A stretch of 64,000 bases of DNA, taken from contig NC_067282.1 in NCBI RefSeq assembly GCF_020740795.1, positions 145,872,858-145,936,857 of the forward strand, written 5' to 3'. Positions 41,212-49,621 of this stretch are shown piece by piece. The notes under the pieces were generated by a model that was not told the DNA's origin, searched no databases, and saw only the letters and a list, made by a program, of their open reading frames with translations. Position 1 is the first letter of the stretch. Each line of letters opens with the position of its first letter. This stretch comes from Apus apus. Its lineage: Eukaryota > Chordata > Aves > Apodiformes > Apodidae. Position numbers and translations under genes: made by a program.

Positions 41212-43096
41212 TGCATAAGCCCTTCCTGTTTGTATTGGCATGCATTTTAAATAATCTTTCTTCGTTGCTTCTTTACTTCTTACCTAGTAAATAAGATTTT
41301 CAGAAGAGCAAAGTTGTTAAAATCTTTTCTTTGCGTTTAAGTTCAAGGATGCTAACACAGAAGCTACTAAGTCAGCAGCACCGTGACAGCAGTAAATAAC
41401 TAGGAAACTGTGGAAGGAGGAAACTGGGAAAACTGCAGAATATAGAGTACACCAAGAGTGAAATCAGGTGAAAACAGGCCTATCTCTTTACTTCAGAAAA
41501 GAGAGCTACCAAGACCCTCTCTGGTAAATGGTTTACATAGGGATTTCCCAAAACAGTCTTTGCAGTTTGCCAAATGATCATGTGCCTTCACAACCTTAAA
41601 AAGTACAACAGAATGTAAACCAGGTGCTTTGTAACTAGAGTGGTGGCTTTGGTTTACTTCTGATGCAGTAGTCTTGTATATAGCTATTACTATAGATAAG
41701 ATAGTTTGGAGTTGGTAAACTTCTGTAAAGGGAGGGCAGAGAGCATTCCCCAAAATACCTGTGATTATTTCAAAGCTTAGGAATGGAAGGATACCCAATT
41801 CAGTTACAGTAAACCTGCTGCTTGAAATCTGCTCTATCAAAAGTTAAATGAGATTCATTTAATTTAAAAATAAATAAGCCTTCCTCCTCCTCCAAAGGCA
41901 CAAAGAACTTGTTGGAGAAAAGTAATAGAAAGCTCTGAAGAGGCCCAAAGTTACACTGTTACAGCATCTTGGAATGAAGTAGTAGATGAAAAATGAGCAC
42001 TAGATGAGGAGAAATTAATGGCTAGCACTCATGTAATCTAAGTTCACATATATTAGACCATACAATTAATTCCTTGTCCCAGAAAGCGCAATTAATTTTG
42101 TTTTCTGAAATATCAGCAGGTTTCCTTAGTTCTTCCTCCAGCCTCTTGCAGTTTCTTCACGATGCAGTTCCTCTTCAGTGATCACATACTGTCATTGCAC
42201 ATTAACCATGGGATATGGTAGGTGTCTTGTCAGCTGAGGGGCAACCAGTATGTTTTAATTTGATTTCTTAAAATTTGAAACTGGTTATGTAGACTTCTGG
42301 TAGTACCTACATACCAATGTCATATTTAACCTACTTGTCCATAAAGGAGTCATAAGTTTGGGTATTAGTGCTTTTTCAGATATTTTCCTTTTCTTCTTTG
42401 GGGCAAGACTGTGGGCAAAATGGTTATAAAGTTATTGTCTAAATGCACAGTTCATACAAAATATCCGACCCATTTTAGTTTCATTTTGTTCCTTTTAGAA
42501 AGCAAAGTGTAAAAACATTTACTAATGTTCCAGAAATTATCTGGAATCCTTCTTCCTGCTCCAAATTCTGCCCTTACAGTACACTTGAGACAATGGAATT
42601 TTGTCCTTTTTTTTTTTTTTTTTTTAACAAAATCACAAAGAAACTCTTTCATTAAGAGAAGGGAGCTGAAGGGAGTGTTTAGAACCTGGTGAACTACCTA
42701 GGCATTTGCTTCATTGCATCACAGCAGCAGAGTGTTCAGCTCATCCAGCCTCCTTAAGAGCCCACGGTGGCCTCTCTGGTCATTTTGTCTAGTTTGTCAT
42801 ATTTGCAGCAGCCGTAGTTTAGAATAAGTCTTGTGTGACATTCATTTTTGAGTGAGTAAGCCACAAAAGATAAAAAATAATTGTTTTCTTTTTTTGTTTG
42901 GGTTTGGAATACAGTTGGGGCTTGGTTTTGTTTTTTTATAAATGTCATTCTGTGTTGCATTTTTGTGTTCACCCGAGTTGAAAAAAAAAAAAACCTGTCT
43001 GTGTGTTTTGGAGTTGAGTGGGACATTAGGAGAAGAAATGAAGCCCACCACCTGGGCATGGATGGTGGGTCTAGGGGGGCAAAATGGACCAAACCT

Positions 43097-43126
43097 GGGT
43101 GTTGGGTTATTTGGGGATGGTGGGGG
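43097..43126 (+). promoter_or_regulatory. G-quadruplex-type motif in the BRAF long 3' UTR
   Basis: Four G runs (3, 3, 4 and 5 G) separated by loops of 4, 6 and 5 nt on the transcribed sense strand. This fits the G3+N1-7 pattern. Folding is inferred only. Confidence 0.5.
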
Positions 43127-43999
43127 TTTCCGAGGGCATAATTTAAAGTAACTCTTGTCTAAAATAAAATGTAAGTGCAATAAATGTGCTTTTTTTATTC
43201 AAAGCTGTGAACCTTTAAGGGGAAAAAGAAAAAAAAAAAAAAGAAAAACCACCAAAAAAAATAACAACAACAAAAAAAGCATATCTTTCCTTCATGAGCC
43301 TCATGTCCTGCCTGCCTCTCCACACTTCTTCCCCCCTCTCCACACTTCTCCTCAACTGACAGAAACCCAACAGTGGCCAACTTGCATGTGTTGGCAACCC
43401 CATTTAACATTGCTTTTCTTCTGATCTCGTTTGTTGGGATTGGGGAAAGCTCTGCCCTCTCCTTCTTGCCCCCCTTGGAGCCCCTTTGGGATCCGCCAGA
43501 GCAGGATTTACCCCTACTCGGGATGCAGAAGCCAGCCCACCTGCACTCTCTTCATCCCAGCTGCGAGCACAGGGGGATTCCTCCTGGCCCTTCCTCCTCC
43601 AGTCCCAACTTCCCTCTCCACCTCTTTTCAGGTGAAGTGGCCACCTCCCAAGGCCAGGCAGGTGACATTTCTCTTAAGCAATTGCAGAAGTAATCGGTCA
43701 TCAGCTGCCTCATGGGATCCCTTTTCCCCTTTATCACAAGACACATGCAGGCTGGCCACTGTTGCCTTCTCAGACTCTGCCTTGTTTTGAAGGAGCAGGA
43801 TACACCTGTTTGTTGTGCATGAACTTGCACCGTCTCTCTTTCTGACTGGAGCGCAGGCTGCTTTTCCTAGTCTAGGAAAGGTGCCCCAGTCTCTTGGGGG
43901 GTTTCCACGAGAGGCACAACCCGTATGTTTCATTAAAAAGTGATGGAAGGTGTAGCACTCGGTCGTTGGACCCTGTGGGGGCGCCAGGAGGACTGGCTT

Positions 44000-44039
44000 G
44001 TTTAAAGTGTATAGATACAGAGATCTATATCCTTTAAAC
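44000..44039 (+). ncRNA. 17-bp hairpin in the BRAF long 3' UTR
   Basis: gtttaaagtgtatagat pairs with atctatatcctttaaac across a 6-nt loop (acagag), with only two non-Watson-Crick positions, one of them a G-U. It could be a cis-acting 3' UTR structure. The stem is short for a microRNA precursor. The structure is visible; the function is unknown. Confidence 0.45.
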
Positions 44040-44788
44040 TTGATTATTTTTATATATAGTCAAGACAATGGCATTACCTCATAATACAGAGGCTTGTTTA
44101 TGAGAGGCAAAATACCTAGTAAGGAGAGGAAAGGGAAATTTATATACAGATTTGATTTTGTTTGTTTGTTCCTTAGTGCAATGAAATGTGTCCCACCAAT
44201 TTAAACTCTGTGCTAACACAACATTCCTTTCAGCTGTTGGTTGTTGGTTTTTTTTTTGACCACCAGAGGTTTTTGAGGGGCTTATGACTGCGAAGTAGAA
44301 AGTCCAGTCTGGTTACTTAAAAAATAAACAAACAAACAAAAAACAATTGTGTTAGTAGATTTCCATAGCTGCTTTTTAAAATCTACAATGGAGTAATTGT
44401 TTTGAAACTTGTATTTATTTTTTAATTCATAACAAAATGTTTATTTTTGGTTTTCTGTTATATAGGTCATGGCAACTCCCATTCTTTCCTTCTCAAGTTT
44501 CCCCTGTAATTGCCAATACAACTTATTTTTCTTGTTTGTTCCTTTCCCTTTTACTTTTGTTGTCCCTTCATTTGTACTTTGGAGTTTTTTTTTTCTCATG
44601 TAAATTTGTACAATGGGAAATATTGTCCAGTTTGGTTAGAGAGCATGGAGACTTAAAACATATTAAAATTTGATAGCTGAATTCAGATTGAAGAAAACTA
44701 TTTCTGTGTAAAGTTATTTAAAGAACTCTGTATTATATAAAAGGCAAAAAGTTCTATGTACTTGATGTGAATATGAGAATACTGCTAT

Positions 44789-44794
44789 AATAAA
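44789..44794 (+). terminator. BRAF: Distal poly(A) signal of BRAF
   Basis: AATAAA in gctataataaagattgactg, the last AATAAA before the convergent NDUFB2 gene. Cleavage is expected near 44810. Confidence 0.75.
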
Positions 44795-44815
44795 GATTGA
44801 CTGCATGGAAAAGTC

Positions 44816-45489
44816 TGAAGGAGATAATTTATCACGTAATTCACAATTCCTCCTCTCCATGAAGTGCCACTAAGTGCAACTAAGGTGCTTAAAGGGAGTG
44901 TATTTTGCTGCTCTTCCTTTGTAACTCCAGACAGAAAAACAAACAACAAAACAACCAACCAGCCAAGAGATGCCTGGTGAGCAACCCATCTCACCTTCAT
45001 CTTCCTTATGCTGAACTGCTGCCTCCTCAGCTGCTGTGCTTGGCCCTCTGGAGGTTGATAATACCCAAGGGGGCTTCCCCCTCACCCTGGGGAAAGCCTG
45101 GCACCTTCTTGGTCTGTGTCCTCTTCAGGGGAACATCCCCTGCTCCCTTGACAACTGTTACTCCAACTGTTATTTGCTGACAAGAATTCACTCGTCTTTT
45201 AAGTTAGCTTCTCTGCAGCTCTAGCATGGACAGGTTTTACTTCTCCTCACCCTTTTTCATGGTTGTTTAGCAGAGCTTTAATGATTGGATTCTTACCTAC
45301 TGTGCATTCATGTAAGCTTTAAATCTGTGAACGTGGATATATTGCTTTATTTTTTTTTGGTTGGGGGGGGCAGCACATTGCACCTCAAACACTACAGAGG
45401 CTCCTGTGGACTCAAGTATTCCACCTCTAAAGCTGTCATGTTCATTCTTCAGAAATCCCACTCAAACAACAAGTAACAATTTAGCTTAG
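44816..45489. other. Intergenic gap between the convergent 3' ends of BRAF and NDUFB2
   Basis: About 0.7 kb separating the two convergent transcripts. No gene or repeat family recognised. A T/G run lies at 45348-45371. Confidence 0.7.
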
Positions 45490-46233
45490 GGCTTGTTTAC
45501 AATCAACTTTTTATTGAAATAAGGACCGAGGAGCCAAAGCTTTGGTTCCAGGGGCTTCTAGTTCCAGGGACCTGCAAGGAGCAAAAGAGAATCCTGAGAA
45601 CGTTTTCACCCATCCTTTTTCCACCACTGACAGCAGGGCCAGGACCTCCACAATAGTGCCCGTGCTGCCCCCAGCAGCAGCTGAAGCTTTTTGTTTTAGA
45701 GCCATCATGCAACACAGCACTTTAAGAGAGAGGGTAATTAAAGAATGAGAAACGAGCAAAAGCCTCAAACCTCTAAAGAGGACAACAGCACAGGTTTCTC
45801 TCTAGAAACAGAGCACCAGGTTTAGGTAATGCTGTGTCTATAGAACAGCATAAAGGAAGTTTTTAACTCGTAGCAGGTTAAGCTACGACTCCGCTATCAG
45901 AGTTTTTCTGCTGCAGCCTTGTTGCCAGAACCGGAGCGCCAGGCCTGGAGCCCTCAGGTGCCCGACAGGAGCAGTGTGAAGGCCGGCGTGCCGAACAGCG
46001 CCCACAGACCCCGGCTCTCCGTGCCGCAGGGACCGGGCACACCGGCCTTGGGGAGCGCGGCCACCCCGCTGCATTGAGGCCGCCAGGGCGGGCAGCGAGC
46101 AGGGCCAGGCGCCGTGCCCGGCACCAAGCCCGGGAGCTCCGGAGCCACCGCAGCCCGGCCCGGCCCGGCCCGGCACCTGCAGCGCTGCTGACGGCAGAGC
46201 CCACCTGCCCACGGGGAGCGCCGGAGCCGTCTC
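45490..46233 (-). other. NDUFB2: NDUFB2 3' region (UTR, possibly with a last intron)
   Basis: Downstream of the stop, with a GT donor (gggcag|gtgggc, donor at 46203-46204) that could splice to a non-coding last exon closer to the poly(A) signal. Mammalian NDUFB2 also has a short fourth exon. GC-rich near the stop, becoming AT-rich toward 45.8 kb. Confidence 0.55.
45510..45515 (-). terminator. NDUFB2: Poly(A) signal of NDUFB2
   Basis: tttatt on the plus strand reads AATAAA on the gene strand (in ttatttcaataaaaagttg). It lies about 720 nt past the stop codon in genomic distance. Confidence 0.65.
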
Positions 46234-46305
46234 CTACTCGTCGTCCGGAGGGATCCCGAGCTCCTCGTCCGTCCAGGCCGCCGGGTCGGGGTAGGGAAAG
46301 TGTCC
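46234..46305 (-). CDS. NDUFB2: NDUFB2 coding exon 3
   Basis: 72 nt including TAG at 46234-46236, acceptor tctctcccag. It encodes [20 protein letters not shown] then DDE, the highly conserved intermembrane-side tail. Confidence 0.97.
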   Translation of the reverse strand, partial: GHFPYPDPAAWTDEELGIPPDDE

Positions 46306-46879
46306 CTGGGAGAGAGGCGCGCTCAGAGCCGGCCGCGGCTCGGCCCCCCCGCCCCCCGCGCCCCGCAGGGCTCACCAGCACCATGTCCGAGCTGTGCCAG
46401 AAGTGCCAGAGGATCCAGAACCACATCAACCCGCTGATCAGCTCGCTCTGGATCACCTGCTTCCGCGTCAGCTCCGGGAACTGCCGGTACCGCGGCGGGA
46501 TGTGCACCCCGCCGCCCGCGCTGCAACACACGCACCGCTGCCGCCTCGCCCCGCAGACCCCCAGCCCCGCACCTCTCCCGCCCCGTCCCGCAGCTCCCGC
46601 AGCCCCGCACCGCTCCCGCCCCGTCCCGCAGCCCCCGCAGCCCCGCAGCGCTCCCGCCCCGTCCCGCAGCCCCCCAGCCCCGCACCGCTCCCGCCCCGTC
46701 CCGCAGCTCCCGCAGCCCCGCACCGCTCCCGCCCCGTCCCGCAGCCCCCGCAGCCCCGCACCTCTCCCAGCCCGTCCCGCAGCCCCGCACCGCCCCCGCC
46801 CCACTCACTGCCGCCGCCCGGCCGCGGCGCTCCCCGCCCGCAGCAGCCGCCCCGCCGAGCGCCCCAGCCGCGCCAGCAT
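46234..46879 (-). CDS. NDUFB2: NADH dehydrogenase 1 beta subcomplex subunit 2 (complex I AGGG subunit), 95 aa
   Basis: NDUFB2 is an accessory subunit of the membrane arm of mitochondrial complex I in the inner membrane. Three coding exons join in phase: 46809-46879, 46376-46520 and 46234-46305. The product has a basic, arginine/alanine-rich mitochondrial presequence ([16 protein letters not shown]), the AGGGVHI signature that gives the subunit its old name, [13 protein letters not shown], one membrane segment ([16 protein letters not shown]), and the conserved tail [20 protein letters not shown] ending DDE. Family length is about 105 aa including presequence, so 95 aa is normal. It converges on BRAF, as in human. 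Confidence 0.97.
46376..46520 (-). CDS. NDUFB2: NDUFB2 coding exon 2
   Basis: 145 nt with acceptor gtgtgttgcag and donor gtgagc. It encodes [20 protein letters not shown], then [20 protein letters not shown] and WHSSDMVL, with the transmembrane helix. Confidence 0.97.
46558..46795 (-). repeat. GC-rich minisatellite filling NDUFB2 intron 1
   Basis: About six tandem copies of a roughly 37-bp unit (core cgctcccgccccgtcccgca then gctcccgcagccccgcac) with point changes and a shorter fifth-to-sixth copy. It accounts for most of the 288-bp intron. The unit length is not a multiple of three, so the repeat opens long frames in several registers on both strands, all artefacts. Confidence 0.9.
46809..46879 (-). 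CDS. NDUFB2: NDUFB2 coding exon 1
   Basis: 71 nt from the ATG to two bases of the histidine codon, donor gtgagt. It encodes the presequence, with five arginines among the first 14 residues and no acidic residue. The ATG is the first in this frame downstream of the GC-rich promoter. Confidence 0.95.
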
Positions 46880-47660
46880 GATGGCAGCCCCGCCGCCCCG
46901 CAAAGTCACCCCCGGCGCCTCCCAACAACAGCCGCGGCGATTGGCCCGCCCCGCCGCCCGGCCCTGCCGCCCGCGGGAGGCGAGGGGCGGGAGCGCAGCA
47001 CAGGCCCGCCCGGGGGGACGGGCACCCGCGGAGTTCGGAGCGGGGCCGGGAGGCCGCGCCGGCTGCTCGGCTTTCGGAGAGGGGCTAAAAAGGACAACGG
47101 GGCCTCGGCCCGGCCCGGGGCCCGGTTGCGCAGCCGTGGCGGGGCGGCCCAGCCCGGCGGGGCTCCTGCAGCAGCGCCCGGTGCGGAGCCTCCCCCAGCT
47201 GCCCGGGGCTGCTGCCGGCTCCGCTTCAGCCTTCCCGGCGAGGCGAGGCGGGCGGGGGAGGCCGGGCCCCTCTGCCGGCCGCCTGCTGCGGCGGGAGGGC
47301 GGGAGCGAGCTCCGGGGCGGCCGAGCAGGGAGCAGCCCGGGCAGGGGCTTCACACGAGGCCTGCAGGTGTGAACGGGCCTTTGTCCTTCCTTTCGCCCCC
47401 ACAGGTGCGAAGGCGGCAGCGTCCCCGGCGTGATCCCTGCGGGTCGAGGGAGGCGGCGGGCGGCTGGGCCGCCGCGTTCCCCGCAGCCAGGCTGTGCGAG
47501 GGCCGAGAGGAAACCAGGCAGCCGCGCACGGGGAGGGGCTGCGGCGGTGCCTGCTGTGTGCCCGCCGGGAGGCTCGGGCGCAAGAAACAAGTCACGGAGA
47601 AAGCAGCCGGGCAGCCTGGGCGTTCCTCTCAGGCCTTCAGGCTCCCTCCTCCTGCTTCTG

Positions 47661-49547
47661 AACAGGTGTGCCGCTAGTGTTAGATGAGTGCGTACTAATT
47701 AGCCCTTCATTGGATGGCATTTCACCAAGGGGGGGAGTTTCTGTGGCTCTCTGGAAGGGTAGCCTTGTTTTGCCGGGCAGCTTATGAACGGTGCAATCTG
47801 TGAACCAAGATTTAAACTAGGTTTGGTATCTCTTGTGGCAGACTATACCTGACATCCCCAGCTGGCATGTCCACCCTTCTCGTTGTGCATCGCTTGTACC
47901 TTAAATCTCTGCTTGTGAGGAAAGCTGGCACTTCACATAGCCCAGAGCAGAAGGCACCACTGTCAACACGTGGGGGCAGACTTGGGTACATCTTGGTCTA
48001 GCTCCGTTCACTTTTGCAGGGAGAGACTGCAAAGTGGTTTCACTGAACTTTACAGGCCAGCACTTGGAAAGAGGTGTCTGTGACAGGTGAAGTTCCTGAA
48101 GGAAAGAACAAATACCTTTCTTTGATGTTACATGTTCTTTGCTAGGTGACTGTACAGCTTTGCCTACAGCCAGTGTATCCCGATTCACGGGCCTCATTGT
48201 TCTTTTGCTCTTAGCCAGGGGTGGGCAAATACTGGATTTTAAATAATGATATATTTTAATCTGTTAGCAACCCAAACAGCCGAGATCCTCAGCTGAAGCA
48301 GTGTAGATCTTGAATGTGTATGCTGTGGGCATCCTTGTAGTTGAGGGATTTTAAGTTCCCTGCTCATCTGAGTCTCATAAGAGCCCTAATGCATTTTCAG
48401 CAACAGTTCGCGGGGAATAACAGCAAACCATTCAGCCACTGCCTGTACTTAACACACGATTAATGCAACAGGAGTTCCTCTTTTTCTGTAAAAGTTGAAT
48501 GCTTTAATAGACAGTTCGTAGTTTCCTTGTCAACTCCACTTCCCAGCTCCCTTGCATTTTGTCTTTCTCCTTTCCCATAGTCCCTGGCATATGTTCCCCA
48601 TGCCATTGTTGTCAAACATTTCACTTTTTCCATCCTGCTCAGGCCAGATGGCTCCACTGCTGGCTTTGACCTGCAAAGGCAACTTTGTCTTCTAGACTTA
48701 ATCACCACTTTGTTCATTGTTCCTTGACTTCAGCCAGTTCTTGACTTCATTGCCCTTACAGCTCTTCCTTGCTTGGAGAGTGTGGATAGCTGCACAAGAA
48801 GCAGGATACCAGAGGAAGCAAGGTACAAGTAACCTCTGGCTGCCCATAAGCTACTGTTTGAGAGCCATGGGCAGCTGGAACAGGAGGAAGCTGCCAGGGT
48901 TGGTATGCCTGCTTGCTCCTGGGAATGGGAGGGGCAGCTCCAGAACCTCCACCCTGCCTCCATGCTGCTCCCTGCCTCCAAGCTGCTCCTTGTCCTGAGC
49001 AACTGGTGTGTTTTCCAAAGTTCTTTCCTAAAATCCATTAATGAAAAGGTGTAAGAATTGGTAAGAAAGGCAAACTGTTCTGATTTTGGAATCACACGCT
49101 TAGTGCTTCCTTCACAGCAGAAGAAAGTGATGACAGAATCTGAGGTGGGCCAAAATGGGTATCTGCTGTTGCTTTGTGTGTACTTGAAATCACACATGGT
49201 CCTTTGAAGAACACTTCTCATTGTGATTGAAGAAACACTGATACACTTGCTACATATGCAACGCTGAATATAAGGCAGGTGGAACACGAGGGGTTTTTAT
49301 CATATAGTTCTTGTATTTTATTTTTTATATACATCTTCTTTCCAAGCTTGAATTCTTAAAGCTACTTGTGGTGAGATTATAGATAAACAGCATAGTACCA
49401 CAAGATACGATGGAAGAACTAAAACAAAGAAAGAAGTAGTATACTGGGAAGTAAATTTCAATTTTATAAATAATGTTCACATGTAAGAATTTAAGTATTC
49501 AAAAGCCATGCTTATCTTCTGCTTCCATCTCTCCATCCCCCCTCCAG
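47661..49547. other. Region between the CpG island and the first coding exon of the C11orf16-like gene
   Basis: About 1.9 kb without a convincing exon. It probably contains 5' UTR intron of the plus-strand gene. The 185-codon minus-strand frame at 48730-49287 is serine/tryptophan-rich and judged spurious. Confidence 0.6.
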
Positions 49548-49556
49548 GTAAGCTCC

Positions 49557-49621
49557 ATGTCCATCTTGCACGTCCAGTGTTGTCCCTGTGGTTCTCTGCT
49601 GACAAGATGTCCTATAACAGA
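49557..49621 (+). CDS. C11orf16-like gene, coding exon 1
   Basis: The exon spans 49548-49621 (acceptor catccccccctccag, donor gtaagt); ATG at 49557. It encodes the cysteine-rich [20 protein letters not shown] then T, plus two bases of an aspartate codon that matches the phase of exon 2. Confidence 0.6.

Larger units (their letters stand above)
36540..44815 (+). other. BRAF: Long 3' UTR of the BRAF X1-type transcript (about 8.3 kb)
   Basis: Runs from the stop in the distal exon to the poly(A) signal at 44789. Possible earlier AATAAA signals lie at 38654, 43163 and 43179. It contains two CR1 pieces (39880 minus, 41015 plus), A-rich and T-rich tracts (38690-38725, 42608-42626, 43220-43280), a G-quadruplex-type motif (43097-43126) and a strong hairpin (44000-44039). 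In mammals the corresponding long UTR is the main microRNA target of BRAF mRNA. Open frames up to 119 codons here are not coding. Confidence 0.75.
45950..47660. promoter_or_regulatory. CpG island and likely NDUFB2 promoter, possibly bidirectional
   Basis: Very GC-rich, CpG-dense stretch in an otherwise AT-rich locus, covering the NDUFB2 exons and about 0.8 kb upstream of its ATG. No TATA box was seen near the NDUFB2 start, as expected for a housekeeping gene. The next gene on the plus strand begins coding at 49.56 kb, so non-coding first exons could start here (candidate donors cag|gtgcga near 47405 and cag|gtgtgc near 47664). Confidence 0.75.

Noticed and set aside
43373-43933. Cluster of 92-119 codon frames on both strands in the BRAF 3' UTR
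   Set aside because: A locally GC-rich UTR segment. Overlapping frames on both strands and no conserved domain.
45878-46928. Minus-strand frames of 201 and 308 codons
   Set aside because: They read through NDUFB2 introns and the repeat. The real coding parts are the three spliced exons.
46805-47590. 261-codon minus-strand frame upstream of NDUFB2
   Set aside because: Proline/arginine/glycine-rich promoter DNA read in frame; it only overlaps the NDUFB2 first exon in another register context.
46074-47677. Open frames of 427 and 432 codons on the plus strand across the CpG island
   Set aside because: They run through the NDUFB2 exons antisense and through the minisatellite. Composition is almost only P, A, R, S and G, as expected when stop codons are rare in GC-rich DNA.
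48730-49287. 185-codon minus-strand open frame
   Set aside because: No recognisable domain, biased toward S, W and C, no splice or poly(A) context. Treated as chance.
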